Shown here: positions 51,850-60,404 of the stretch, piece after piece
Layout: each line of letters begins with the position of its first letter
Position numbering within the stretch: position 1 is the stretch's first letter
Source: Stenotrophomonas lactitubi
GTDB taxonomy: Bacteria; Pseudomonadota; Gammaproteobacteria; Xanthomonadales; Xanthomonadaceae
DNA: 64,000 nt
Direction: 5' to 3'
Assembly (NCBI RefSeq): GCF_002803515.1
Contig: NZ_PHQX01000001.1
Location: forward strand, 558,001 to 622,000
Program-made: the position numbers and the translations under genes
The notes under the pieces: model-generated
Database searches by the model: none
Seen by the model: only the letters and a program-made list of their open reading frames with translations
What the model was told of the DNA's origin: nothing

Positions 51850-52659
51850 TCAGTCCAGCGCAGCGATCTTGATCTGGTCCTGTTCCAGCCACACCTGCAC
51901 GGCCTTGCCGCGCAGGGTTTCCGGGACATCGTCCAGCACCTTGTAATGGCCTGCAATGGCGACCAGTTCCGCATGGAAATCACGGCAGAAAATGCGTGCC
52001 GCGGTGTTGCCCTGGGCCCCTGCCAGCGCACGGCCGCGCAGGGTTCCGTAGATATGGATGCTGCCATCGGCGATGACCTCGGCGCCGGCGCCGACGGTGG
52101 CCATCACGGTCAGGTCGCAGTTTTCCGCATACAGCTGCTGGCCAGAACGCACGTTGCCCAGCTGCATGCGACCCGGCTGTGGCGCGGCGGCATCGGCCGC
52201 CTTGCCCATCGGCGTGGCCGGAGCCGCTGCCGGTGCGGCCTTCGCCTCGGCCCGCGCGGCACGCCGCGGTTCCGGTGCGGGTGCCGGCGGCGGGGCAGGC
52301 TCTGCTTCGGCGCGCTCGTACTGGGCGCGGAACTTGGCCAGCAGCGGCAGGCCGAGCTGCTGCGAGAGCAGGTCGACCGCGCTGGTGCCATAGGCCAGTG
52401 CCACCGGCAGTACGCCGGCACCGCGCAGGCCATCCACCAGCGCCTGTGCCGTCGCCACGTCGGGCACCTGGCTGAGGCCGCCGAAGTCCAGGATCACCGC
52501 TGCACGGCCGAACAGCTTCGGCGCACGGCTCACCCGCTCCTGCATTTCCTGCACGAGGCGTTCAACATCAAGGGTGCGGATGCGCAGGTTGGCGATGCCC
52601 ACCTGGCCGATCTTCAGTTCACCGGCCTGTTCGTAATCGAAATTCACCGCCACGCTCAA
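51850..52659 (-). CDS. minC: septum site-determining protein MinC (TTG start)
   Basis: 269 residues. The best start is TTG at 52657-52659, which overlaps the GNAT stop as TTGA and gives the expected N-terminus (SVAVNFDYEQAGELKIGQVGIANLRIRTLD). The open frame to 52764 lies inside the GNAT gene. The N-terminal domain (1-110) inhibits FtsZ; a long Ala/Pro linker (about 120-165) leads to the beta-helix C-terminal domain (RSGQQLYAENCDLTVMATVGAGAEVIADGSIHIYGTLRGRALAG) that binds MinD. Confidence 0.95.
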   Translation of the reverse strand: MSVAVNFDYEQAGELKIGQVGIANLRIRTLDVERLVQEMQERVSRAPKLFGRAAVILDFGGLSQVPDVATAQALVDGLRGAGVLPVALAYGTSAVDLLSQQLGLPLLAKFRAQYERAEAEPAPPPAPAPEPRRAARAEAKAAPAAAPATPMGKAADAAAPQPGRMQLGNVRSGQQLYAENCDLTVMATVGAGAEVIADGSIHIYGTLRGRALAGAQGNTAARIFCRDFHAELVAIAGHYKVLDDVPETLRGKAVQVWLEQDQIKIAALD

Positions 52660-53252
52660 GTCCCCGTCGACCGCTGTGCCTGCGCCGGCAGCTGCCGGTC
52701 GCGTGCCCACGCCACATCGGGCAGCTTGCCGCCGTAGGTTTCGTTCACCCACGGGAAACTGCACAGTTCCTTGGCCAGCATGCTGGCCCGCACGTCCACC
52801 TGCGGCATGGTGTTCTGGCCCAGCTCGCGGAAGCCGAAGCTGCCGTGGAAGAGCAGGGCGGCATCGGCGCCGTGGTCCAGGAACACTTCGCAGGTCATCT
52901 GCGGGTAGCGCAGTTCGGCAAAGCTCTGCGCATCGGCGTAGAACGCACGGCCGACGCCACCACCGCGACGGCGGCTGGCGACCACGATGCGGTCGATATA
53001 GAAGAAGGGGGTGTTCAGCTGCTGCTTGAACCAGGCGAAATTGCTGCTGTCGTGCTGGCTGTCGCTGCCGAAGCCGATCAAAAAACCGGCCAGGTTGCCG
53101 TCGCGCTCGGCGACGCGGAAATACTCAGCGGTTGCATAGAACAGGCGCAGGCGCTCGGCATCCAGGGGAAGGATGGCCAGGCCAGCATTGTTGTTCAAAG
53201 CCAGGACGGAATCGAGCTCGTGCTCGCGCACGTCGCGGATGACAATCGACAT
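52656..53252 (-). CDS. GNAT-family acetyltransferase upstream of and overlapping minC
   Basis: 198 residues. A GNAT fold with FFYIDRIVVASRRRGGGVGRAFYADAQSFAELR (acetyl-CoA loop RRGGGVG) and LLFHGSFGFRELGQN. The tail after about residue 165 extends beyond a normal GNAT domain. Its TGA overlaps the minC TTG, so translation of minC probably depends on ribosomes finishing this gene. Acceptor unknown; a link to division control is suggested only by the coupling. Confidence 0.85.
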   Translation of the reverse strand: MSIVIRDVREHELDSVLALNNNAGLAILPLDAERLRLFYATAEYFRVAERDGNLAGFLIGFGSDSQHDSSNFAWFKQQLNTPFFYIDRIVVASRRRGGGVGRAFYADAQSFAELRYPQMTCEVFLDHGADAALLFHGSFGFRELGQNTMPQVDVRASMLAKELCSFPWVNETYGGKLPDVAWARDRQLPAQAQRSTGT

Positions 53253-53402
53253 TGTGACTCCGTGGGGTAACGCGGTTGGTCCATTACAAGACCCTGCGCA
53301 CGATTATTGCATGCCCGGGGTGGGCTGCGGCATGAACAGGGGGATATGCCCAAGCATGACTTTCGGCGCTTGGGAGCAGCCACACACAGGCTACGATGGG
53401 TG

Positions 53403-54608
53403 ATGCTGGCCCGACTCAACCACAATGCGATGCTGCGCTACTCCGGGTTGTTCACCTGGGGCACCGTCGGCCTTTGGCTTGCGATCTACCTGATCGACCC
53501 GGTGTCGCTGACGCTGGAGAGCCTGGACGGCGAGGCCGGCTTCCGGATCATTCCCTGGGCGTCGGCCTACCTGGCCTTCGGCTTCGTGTACTGGGTGCTG
53601 ACCCGCTCGCTGGGCGAAAGCCGGCCCGGCTTCTTCGACCATGCCGCGCTGATCCTGCTGACCGCCTGCGCGATCGGCGTGAGCTATTTCTCCGGCACCG
53701 CGCTGGGCAGCATCCTGCTGATGGTGGTGGCCGGCCTGCTGCCCTGGTTGCTGGGCCCGCGCATCGGTGTGGTGTGGCTGGTGGCCAGCAACCTGGCCGT
53801 GCTGCCGGTCTACATCCAGCCACTGGGCTTCCCGCCGGTCATCGCCGTGCTGCAGGCCGTCGGCTACATGGGCTTCTCCAGCTTCGTGTTCGTGATCGCG
53901 CTGGTGGCCCGCCGCCAGGCCGAGGCGCGCGAGGAGCAGCGCCGCCTGAATGCCGAGCTGCGCGCCACCCGTGCGCTGCTGGCCGAAAGCGCGCGGGTGA
54001 ACGAGCGCACCCGCATTTCGCGCGAACTGCACGACCTGCTGGGTCATCAGCTGACTGCGCTGACCCTGAACCTGGAAGTGGCCGGCCATCTGGCCGAGGG
54101 CCAGGCGCTGGAGCACGTGAAGCGTTCCCATGCCCTGGCCAAGCTGCTGCTGGGCAACGTGCGCGAGGTAGTCAGCCAGCTGCGCGAGACCGGCGCCATC
54201 GACCTGGCCGCTGCCCTGCGTCCGCTGACCGAGCACGTGCCTTCGCTGGACATCCAGCTGGAGATCGAAGAGCCGCTGAACGTGGAAGACCCGCAGCGGG
54301 CCCATGTGCTGCTGCGCTGCACCCAGGAGATCATCACCAACACGGTGCGCCATGCCGGCGCCCGCCACCTGTGGCTGCGGGTGTACCGTGAGGTCCCGGA
54401 CCAGGTCGTAGTGGAAGCCCGCGACGACGGTGTCGGGGCGGAAACGGTCAATGTGGGCAATGGTTTGCGCGGCATGCGCGAACGCCTGCAACAATGTGGA
54501 GGCCAGCTGCAGGTGGAGACCCGCCCCGGCGAAGGCTTCCGGCTGCGGGCGACGGTACCGGCAACGGTGCTGGCGGCCCTTACCCAGGTTCCTGAAGGAG
54601 TGCGTTGA
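53403..54608 (+). CDS. sensor histidine kinase, NarL/DesK type
   Basis: 401 residues from ATG 53403; a later ATG at 53430 is possible. Five to six membrane helices fill residues 18-170, followed by a coiled segment and the HisKA_3 box ISRELHDLLGHQLTAL with phospho-acceptor His210. The ATPase domain has EIITNTVRHAGARHLWL (N box) and ARDDGVGAETVNVGNGLRGMRERL (G boxes). The sensor looks embedded in the membrane, as in DesK-like kinases. The stop overlaps the regulator's ATG. Confidence 0.9.
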   Translation: MLARLNHNAMLRYSGLFTWGTVGLWLAIYLIDPVSLTLESLDGEAGFRIIPWASAYLAFGFVYWVLTRSLGESRPGFFDHAALILLTACAIGVSYFSGTALGSILLMVVAGLLPWLLGPRIGVVWLVASNLAVLPVYIQPLGFPPVIAVLQAVGYMGFSSFVFVIALVARRQAEAREEQRRLNAELRATRALLAESARVNERTRISRELHDLLGHQLTALTLNLEVAGHLAEGQALEHVKRSHALAKLLLGNVREVVSQLRETGAIDLAAALRPLTEHVPSLDIQLEIEEPLNVEDPQRAHVLLRCTQEIITNTVRHAGARHLWLRVYREVPDQVVVEARDDGVGAETVNVGNGLRGMRERLQQCGGQLQVETRPGEGFRLRATVPATVLAALTQVPEGVR

Positions 54609-55249
54609 TGATTCGCGTCTGCCTGGTCGACGACCAAACCCTGGTGCGGCAGGGGATCCGCTCGCTGCTGGCGCTCGACGACGGCATCGAAGTGGTGGCC
54701 GAGGCCGCCGATGGCCGCCAGGCCGTCGAGCTGATCCCGCAGATCCGTCCGGACGTGGTCCTGATGGACATGCGCATGCCGGTGATGTCCGGGCTGGAGG
54801 CGCTGCAGGTGCTGTCACGGCAGGAACAGCTGCCGCCGACCATCATCCTGACCACCTTCGACGATGACCAGCTGGTGCTGGCCGGGCTCAAGGCCGGTGC
54901 CAAGGGCTACCTGCTCAAGGATGTGACTCTGGCGCAGCTGGTCGGGGCGATCCGCACGGTGGCCGATGGCGGTTCGCTGGTGCAGCCGGCGGTGACCCAG
55001 CGCCTGCTGTCCGGGCTGGAGCACATGCGCAACGACTTCGTCAGTCTGGACCGCCCCGACCCGCTGACCGACCGTGAGACCGAGATCCTGCGGCTGATGG
55101 CCAGCGGTTTCTCCAACAAGGAGATCGCCAATTCGCTGGGGGTCGCCGAGGGCACGATCAAGAACCATGTGTCCAACATCCTCTCCAAACTGGGCGTACG
55201 TGACCGTACGCGTGCGGTCCTGAAAGCGTTTGAACTCCAGTTGGTGTGA
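54608..55249 (+). CDS. response regulator, NarL/FixJ family
   Basis: 213 residues from ATG 54608 (TGATG overlap with the kinase gene). A receiver domain with acidic pocket DD at 8-9, phospho-acceptor Asp54 (VVLMDMRMP) and Lys in YLLKDVT, then a LuxR-type HTH (LTDRETEILRLMASGFSNKEIANSLGVAEGTIKNHVSNILSKLGVRDRTRAVL). It is the cognate partner of the kinase and acts on unknown promoters. Confidence 0.93.
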   Translation: MIRVCLVDDQTLVRQGIRSLLALDDGIEVVAEAADGRQAVELIPQIRPDVVLMDMRMPVMSGLEALQVLSRQEQLPPTIILTTFDDDQLVLAGLKAGAKGYLLKDVTLAQLVGAIRTVADGGSLVQPAVTQRLLSGLEHMRNDFVSLDRPDPLTDRETEILRLMASGFSNKEIANSLGVAEGTIKNHVSNILSKLGVRDRTRAVLKAFELQLV

Positions 55250-55494
55250 GGAAAATCCTTTAACGACAAAGACTTGGCATGCAGTCCGGGCCCGGATTCA
55301 GGGTTGCCCCCTGTTTGCCCCCTACTTGCCGGGTACGCGGATGCGTTACCCTTCGAATTCTTTGTCCATACAAATGCGCAGCCGGCACGGAAACCGGTGC
55401 GCCAATCCCGATAACCAATGCCCGCGAAGCCTGCTAGGATTGGCGCTTCGCTTCAATCAACCCGGCCGTGGGATCGGCCCCGGAGACTCTCTGA

Positions 55495-56568
55495 ATGACC
55501 CGTATTATCGAGTTCCTGATCGCCTTGGGGATCGTGGCTGGCCTGTTCGTCATCATTGGCGTCTGTCTGCCGGGCGAGCGTCACATCACCGAAAGCATCG
55601 AGACCAACCGCAAGATGACGATCGTGTACGACACGGTCAGCAGTCTGCGCCGCTTCAAGGACTGGAACCCGCTGGTACTGCGCGATCCCGCCGTTGAACT
55701 GAAGCTGTCCGGCCCGGTCTCCGGCGTCGGTGCCACTCTCGACTTCACTTCCAAGGACCTGGGCACCGGTTCCTGGAAGGTGACCGAAGCCGAAGAGAAC
55801 AAGCGTGTTGTTATCGCCATCGACGACGCCACCAAGGGTCACGACAAGGTCAGCACCTTCACCCTGGAGCCGACCGGCAAGGGCGGTCGCAACGTCAAGA
55901 TCACCCAGGACTACTCGGTGAAGTATGGCTTCGACCTGTTCGGCCGCTACGCAGGCCTGTATGTCAGCCGCCAGATCGGCGATGACATCAAGATGGGTCT
56001 GTCGCGCATGGCGAACATGCTGGCCACCGTGCCGAATGTCGACTACCGCACTTCCGAAGCTCCGCTGACCGATCTGGGTATCGTCGATGTCCCGGCCGAG
56101 GACCTGCTGGTCGTCACCGCCGGCAACGTCGATCGTGGCCAGGACTCCATCAGCAAGTCCATCAAGGACAACCAGGAGTGGATCAAGCGCGTGATCGAGG
56201 CCAATGGCCTGGAAGCCGCAGGTCCGCTGCGTATCATCACCACCGATTTCGGTGCTGAGAAGTACGCCTTCGACATCGCCCAGCCGGTGAAGAAGAAGGG
56301 TGCCGAAGGCGTGCCGGCCGAACAGCTGACCGTCAAGATCGACGGTGGCGCTCCGGTCAAGTACGTCCGCGTTGCTCCGCACCGTTCGGCGCATGCGGCC
56401 TACACCGGCCACATGGCAGGTCTGGACGTTGCCCGCAGCGCCCTGCGCGCCTGGGCCGTGACCTCGGGTAACGAAGTCATCGACCGTCCGTACGAAACCT
56501 GGAAGGACGGCGTGGACAAGTCGTTCACCCCGGAAGCGACGTACGACATCTACTGGGCCGTCAAGTAA
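55495..56568 (+). CDS. membrane-anchored SRPBCC (polyketide-cyclase-like) plus GyrI-like domain protein
   Basis: 357 residues. Residues 4-24 form a membrane anchor. About 30-180 have the SRPBCC pattern (TIVYDTVSSLRRFKDWNPLVLRDPAVELKLSGPVSGVGATLDFTS ... GFDLFGRYAGLYVSRQIGDDIKMGLSRMANMLA). About 200-357 resemble the GyrI/AraC effector-binding fold, ending TYDIYWAVK. Both folds bind small hydrophobic ligands. Role unknown. A strong terminator follows. The 245-bp gap from the response regulator gene holds its promoter but no motif I can name. Confidence 0.72.
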   Translation: MTRIIEFLIALGIVAGLFVIIGVCLPGERHITESIETNRKMTIVYDTVSSLRRFKDWNPLVLRDPAVELKLSGPVSGVGATLDFTSKDLGTGSWKVTEAEENKRVVIAIDDATKGHDKVSTFTLEPTGKGGRNVKITQDYSVKYGFDLFGRYAGLYVSRQIGDDIKMGLSRMANMLATVPNVDYRTSEAPLTDLGIVDVPAEDLLVVTAGNVDRGQDSISKSIKDNQEWIKRVIEANGLEAAGPLRIITTDFGAEKYAFDIAQPVKKKGAEGVPAEQLTVKIDGGAPVKYVRVAPHRSAHAAYTGHMAGLDVARSALRAWAVTSGNEVIDRPYETWKDGVDKSFTPEATYDIYWAVK

Positions 56569-56601
56569 GCCTCGGCTGACCCATGTAGTGTTGGACACGA
56601 A

Positions 56602-56633
56602 AACGCGCCGCTTCCTGCGGCGCGTTTTTTTTT
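56602..56633 (+). terminator. rho-independent terminator after the SRPBCC gene
   Basis: ACGCGCCGC/GCGGCGCGT stem with a TTCCT loop followed by nine T residues. Confidence 0.95.
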
Positions 56634-56673
56634 CATCCCGAGCCCGGTGTCGGGCATTGCGCAAGGAGCTGTC

Positions 56674-57045
56674 ATGTTCAATACCGAACGACGCGCGCGT
56701 AAACCGTCGTTGCTGGCCTGCCTGGGGGCGCTGCTGGCGGCCGCCTCGATCGGTCTGTCCGCCTATGCCGCGCATGGCGTGTCCGATCCGCTGGCGCAGC
56801 AGCACCTGAACATGGCGGCGTTGTACGCGTTTGCCCACGGTGCGGTACTGGCGGCCCTCGGCCCCCGCGCGCAGGGCGCGATCGCGCATCTGGCGTTGTA
56901 CGTGTTGCTGCTGGGTGTGCTGCTGTTCTCCGGCAGCCTGCTGGGCGGTGCGCTGTGGCAGTTGCCGACGCGGCTGGCGCCGGTAGGCGGCACCACGCTG
57001 ATGGCAGGATGGGTACTGCTGGCGATCAATGCACTGAGGCGGTGA
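56674..57045 (+). CDS. DUF423 membrane protein (YgdD-like)
   Basis: 123 residues from ATG 56674 with AAGGAG five bases upstream. Four helices with GALLAAASIGLSAYAAHGV, ALYAFAHGAVLAAL and APVGGTTLMAGWVLLAINAL, the DUF423 pattern. Function unknown in all members I know of. Confidence 0.85.
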   Translation: MFNTERRARKPSLLACLGALLAAASIGLSAYAAHGVSDPLAQQHLNMAALYAFAHGAVLAALGPRAQGAIAHLALYVLLLGVLLFSGSLLGGALWQLPTRLAPVGGTTLMAGWVLLAINALRR

Positions 57046-57064
57046 CCGCAGCGTCCAAGCATCG

Positions 57065-57086
57065 GTAGTGCCGGGCCATGCCCGGC
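57065..57086 (+). repeat. SMAG-type GTAG palindrome
   Basis: GTAGTGCCGGGCCATGCCCGG plus C, just past the DUF423 stop. Confidence 0.8.
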
Positions 57087-57161
57087 TTCGAGCGCAGCGA
57101 CCCGCGTCTGCCTTTGCTCTCTTGTTCCATTCCGTGGCGAACGCACGCGGAAACTGTCCGC

Positions 57162-57265
57162 GGCCGGGAGGGTGGGCGGCGCAGGGGCGTAAGCGCCATG
57201 GATGGCGCGCCCGAGCTTACATGGACGTACTTGCAGCGGCCCCTGCGCCGCCCACCCTCCCGGCC
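57162..57265. repeat. 27-bp perfect inverted repeat with 50-base loop
   Basis: The left arm 57162-57188 (GGCCGGGAGGGTGGGCGGCG then CAGGGGC) is the exact inverted complement of 57239-57265. The loop has its own shorter dyads (GTAAG...CTTAC and GCGCCAT/ATGGCGC). No transposase or target duplication is seen. It lies between DUF423 and the M15 peptidase gene, where two transcripts converge. Confidence 0.92.
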
Positions 57266-57302
57266 AACCCTGGATCGCAGTCAAGCAGCCGCCACGAGGG
57301 GC

Positions 57303-58112
57303 TCAGCCGTTGGCCGGTTTCCAGCACCAGTGCCACGGTTCGTAGACGATCCCATGCGGGTTGTCGCGCGGATAGCTCAGATGGAACCCGTGCGTTCCCG
57401 CATTGGCCTGCAGCCACGCAAACGCGGCCGTCGCCTCGAAGGTCTCTTCTGCCGGCGCATCCCCCGGCGTGCCGATGTCCAGTGCGTGACCACTGTGGTG
57501 TTCGCTGAAGCCGGGCGCTGCATTGACCTGCAGAATCTGCGGCACACTCTGCCCGCGCGCCAGCTTCCGTTCGAAAATGCCGAGCTGATACGCATGGCTG
57601 CGGAAGCCGGAGATCGCGTCCAGTGCAATGCCATCCCGCGCGGCATGCAGGCGCATCCGTCGCCAACCCTGCGCGGCACCGCGACGCAGCCACAACGGGC
57701 GCGCGAAGCGGTCACGTCCGGCGAAGTGCAGCAGGCAGGGCTCGGCCTCCAGCGCCAGCCCACTGTCCTGCGCATAGCGCTGCACATCCAGGCCCAATTG
57801 CTGCAAGCGCTGTTGCAGGCCGGCCAGCGGCAGCCACTGCTCTTCCAGTGCAGCGCCAAACGGCCGTGACCACGCGCCATCCAGCAACGCCAGCGCTTCC
57901 TCCACACCCGGTTCGCGTGGCAGGCGCGGCACAAGCGAGTGCACGCCGTGTGCCAGTACCGCCGCCAGGTAGCGGCCATCCTGTTTGCGCCTCAATACCC
58001 ATTGCGCACGCGCCAGCAGGCGGGCGTCGAGATTGCTGCGCGCGCGCAGCAGCGGCGCTGGCCACAGTTCGACGGTCTCGGTGTTGATCAACAGTGGAGT
58101 GGTGCGGTGCAT
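57303..58112 (-). CDS. M15-family D-alanyl-D-alanine carboxypeptidase-like protein (VanY type)
   Basis: 269 residues. The C-terminal half (about 150-265) is an M15B peptidase domain: ISGFRSHAYQLGIFE (Arg), FSEHHSGHALDIG (zinc His and Asp), and IVYEPWHWCW (zinc His, Glu). The first half is a divergent helical region. No signal peptide, so either export is unusual or the substrate is recycled muropeptide. It is the last gene of the SPFH operon, nine bases after the membrane-protein gene. Confidence 0.85.
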   Translation of the reverse strand: MHRTTPLLINTETVELWPAPLLRARSNLDARLLARAQWVLRRKQDGRYLAAVLAHGVHSLVPRLPREPGVEEALALLDGAWSRPFGAALEEQWLPLAGLQQRLQQLGLDVQRYAQDSGLALEAEPCLLHFAGRDRFARPLWLRRGAAQGWRRMRLHAARDGIALDAISGFRSHAYQLGIFERKLARGQSVPQILQVNAAPGFSEHHSGHALDIGTPGDAPAEETFEATAAFAWLQANAGTHGFHLSYPRDNPHGIVYEPWHWCWKPANG

Positions 58113-58121
58113 CGATCCAGC

Positions 58122-58715
58122 TTACTGCCGTGGCGCCGTGGCGGCCACCTTGCGCAGCGCTTCCAGCAGCGCCTGCGGGCGCTCCAGGCTGAGCAGCAGG
58201 GTGCTGCCGCCGCGCACCGGAATCACCAGCGTGCGCGCGCGGTCGGTGACCAGGGCAAAGCCCTTGCCGCCGCCCTGCAGGCGGAAGTGCCCGGAGTAGA
58301 AGCCGGGCATGCTGTAGCCGTTGGTCTTGAAGCGGATGCCGTAGCGGCGATCACGGCCGAGGTCGACCACCTCGGCCTGGTCCAGCAGCAGGTCGGCCAC
58401 CGGGGTGCGGCGGCGGTACAGCGTCGAACGCACGTCCAGTACGTTATCTGCCAGCTCCACCCGGCGGCGGAAAAACGCCCAGCCCAGGCCGACGCCCATC
58501 AGCACGATCACCGCCAGGCTCCATGCCGCGCTGCCACCCATCAGGAAAAACGGGGGCGACAGCGTGACCTCCATCCAGGGAGCGTCGGTGCGGCTGTCGT
58601 GCAGCTGCGACCAGATGCCGACGCCCAGTACCGCCAGCAGTGGCAGCAGCACCCACAGCACCCGCAGCGAGGAGCTTTCGGCGACGTCGAACGGACGTGC
58701 ATCACTGCCGCTCAT
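58122..58715 (-). CDS. membrane protein with PH-like C-terminal part, unknown function
   Basis: 197 residues. Two helices (VLWVLLPLLAVLGVGIW at about 19-35 and AWSLAVIVLMGVGLGWAFF at about 59-77) precede a soluble part that looks PH-like (ELADNVLDVRSTLYRRRTPVADLLLDQAEVVDLGRDRRYGIRFKTNGYSMPGFYSGHFRLQGGGKGFALVTDRARTL is one block, quoted by its key stretch LYRRRTPVADLLL). ATG overlaps the hydrolase stop by four bases. No catalytic motif seen. Confidence 0.65.
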   Translation of the reverse strand: MSGSDARPFDVAESSSLRVLWVLLPLLAVLGVGIWSQLHDSRTDAPWMEVTLSPPFFLMGGSAAWSLAVIVLMGVGLGWAFFRRRVELADNVLDVRSTLYRRRTPVADLLLDQAEVVDLGRDRRYGIRFKTNGYSMPGFYSGHFRLQGGGKGFALVTDRARTLVIPVRGGSTLLLSLERPQALLEALRKVAATAPRQ

Positions 58716-60001
58716 CGTTGCGACTCCACCCAGCGCGCGACGTCATCGATCAGCTGCCCATCGACGTGGCCCGGCTGCGCGTATTCCTTCAATGAACTGG
58801 AGCCGCTGCCGGCGATGCCGATGTGGTTGAGGGCAGGGTAGGCCTTCCATTGCACGTCCGTGCGATCGGCCAGGGCTTTTTTCCACAGTGCCCAATCCGT
58901 TTCCGGTACCTGGAAGTCGCGGCCGCCGTGCAGCATCAGCAGTGGTTTTTTCAGTGCCGCCGCATCGCCACGAGCGTTCACCGATTCGATGCTTTTCCAG
59001 AACGCCTGCGGCACACCCAGCGGCAGTTCGCTGGCGGGTATGGGCTTGTCGCTGCGGGCCGCGGCGATCTGTGCGGCCAGCTTGTCCAGGAACGCTTGTT
59101 CCGGCGCACTGATCGAGCCGTCCAGCGACAACAGGTAGCGGTTCTGCTCCGGCAGCAGCTCAAGCAATGTGCGCGCCGGCGCGGCCCACAGGATCGCGCC
59201 GCGCGCCTGTGGCCAGCGGCTGGCGATGCGCGGGGCGAGCATGCCGCCCTGGCTGTGGCCGAGCACGAAGATCCGCTTGCCGTCGATGCGTGGGTCCGCA
59301 GCCAACGCGCTCAGCGCGGCGACGGCGTCGTCGGTGGTCTCGTCATCAACGTTGAAGCTGCCGCTCTGGAAATCCTGCGGGCGGGCATGGGTGCGCTTGT
59401 CGTAGCGCAGTACTGCGATGCCGTGCGCGGCCAGGCCGCGGGCGATGTCCAGGAACGGGCGGTTGCCACCGATGGTTTCGTCGCGATCCTGCGGGCCGGA
59501 GCCGTGCACCAGCACTACGGCCGGGAACGGTCCTTTGCCCTTGGGCAGGGACAGCGTGCCGGGCAGTGCACCGCGCGCCTGCGGCACGCTGAAATCGGCT
59601 TCGCTGTAGTCCGCGTCGGCCGGCGGCGGCGCTGCCTTGGCGGCCGGGGCAGGCCGCAGCAGCAGACCCGCTACTTTGTCCTGTGCGTTCACCGCCACCT
59701 GCGCAATCACCGCGCCACTGGCGAACTGCAGCGGTACGTCCACCAGGTGCAGGCCTTGCTGCTCGCTGCTGTGCGCTGGTCCGCGCTGCTTCAGTTCACC
59801 CAGCGATTGCCAAAGGCCCCGCAGCTTGTCGGCAGGCACGGCCGCGGCCATCTGCGGGGTCAGCATGGCTTCGGCATCGGCGATCCGCCCCGCCTGCAGG
59901 TGATCGAGCAGGCGTGCTGCGACCTGCTGCGGTTCACCAGCGGCTGCACTGGCGGACAACAGGGCGAGCGAAACGGCAAGCAACGAACGGCGTGCGCTCA
60001 T
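58712..60001 (-). CDS. secreted alpha/beta hydrolase with N-terminal DUF3887-like domain
   Basis: 429 residues from ATG 59999-60001. Signal peptide LLAVSLALLSASAAAGE. Residues about 25-120 look like a small DUF3887-type domain (VAARLLDHLQAGRIADAEAMLTPQMAAAV). The hydrolase follows with VLVHGSGPQDRDE (oxyanion), FVLGHSQGGMLAP (Ser nucleophile in GHSQG), MLHGGRDFQVP (Asp) and LNHIGIAG (His). Probably a periplasmic esterase. It starts two bases after the DUF4177 stop. Confidence 0.82.
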   Translation of the reverse strand: MSARRSLLAVSLALLSASAAAGEPQQVAARLLDHLQAGRIADAEAMLTPQMAAAVPADKLRGLWQSLGELKQRGPAHSSEQQGLHLVDVPLQFASGAVIAQVAVNAQDKVAGLLLRPAPAAKAAPPPADADYSEADFSVPQARGALPGTLSLPKGKGPFPAVVLVHGSGPQDRDETIGGNRPFLDIARGLAAHGIAVLRYDKRTHARPQDFQSGSFNVDDETTDDAVAALSALAADPRIDGKRIFVLGHSQGGMLAPRIASRWPQARGAILWAAPARTLLELLPEQNRYLLSLDGSISAPEQAFLDKLAAQIAAARSDKPIPASELPLGVPQAFWKSIESVNARGDAAALKKPLLMLHGGRDFQVPETDWALWKKALADRTDVQWKAYPALNHIGIAGSGSSSLKEYAQPGHVDGQLIDDVARWVESQR

Positions 60002-60003
60002 GG

Positions 60004-60183
60004 TCACAGCTCCTTCTTGAAGACCAGCAGGGCCGGGCGCATCGGCGCCGGGATGATGATGTTGACCAGTTCCCAGCCGAGCTGGCCCTGGCGGCTGAGT
60101 TCGGCCTGGATGTCGTCGGCTTTCTGCAGTCCCATCATGGTGGTCTTGACCTCGACGGTCAGGTAGCTCCAGCGCTTGCTCAT
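60004..60183 (-). CDS. DUF4177-type small protein (59 aa)
   Basis: ATG at 60181-60183, TGA at 60004-60006. It begins [18 protein letters not shown] and contains [16 protein letters not shown], the LGWELV core typical of DUF4177. The ATG overlaps the stop of the ribbon-helix-helix gene. DUF4177 proteins have no known activity; co-translation with a DNA-binding protein suggests a partner or regulator role. Confidence 0.75.
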   Translation of the reverse strand: MSKRWSYLTVEVKTTMMGLQKADDIQAELSRQGQLGWELVNIIIPAPMRPALLVFKKEL

Positions 60184-60359
60184 TCCTTGTCCTCCGGCGA
60201 TGGCTTGGGTTTCGGCAGGCGTCCTGCCTTGCGCAGTGCGTCGCGCAGCACGTATTCGATCTGCGCGTTGAGGCTGCGCAGTTCATCGTCCGCCCAGCGC
60301 TGTGCGGCCGCCAGGACCTCGGCGTTGATGCGCAGCGGATAGGCTTTTTTCTCGCTCAT
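60180..60359 (-). CDS. Arc-type ribbon-helix-helix DNA-binding protein (59 aa)
   Basis: ATG at 60357-60359, TGA at 60180-60182. It begins [20 protein letters not shown] and continues [24 protein letters not shown], the Arc/MetJ pattern of one beta strand (YPLRI) and two helices, then a Lys/Pro tail. It should dimerise and bind an operator. The inverted repeat before the SPFH gene is the natural site. 45 bases downstream of the SPFH stop. Confidence 0.8.
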   Translation of the reverse strand: MSEKKAYPLRINAEVLAAAQRWADDELRSLNAQIEYVLRDALRKAGRLPKPKPSPEDKE

Positions 60360-60404
60360 GCAGACTCCTGGCGGGGCGGTGGGGCGCCCCGTTGCGAGGG
60401 TGGC

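Noticed and set aside
57162..57265. Insertion sequence ends
   Set aside because: The two 27-bp arms enclose only 50 bases, with no transposase and no flanking direct duplication visible.
57078..57869. 263-codon plus-strand frame over the inverted repeat and the M15 gene
   Set aside because: It runs through the 27-bp inverted repeat and antisense to the M15 peptidase, whose zinc motifs are intact.
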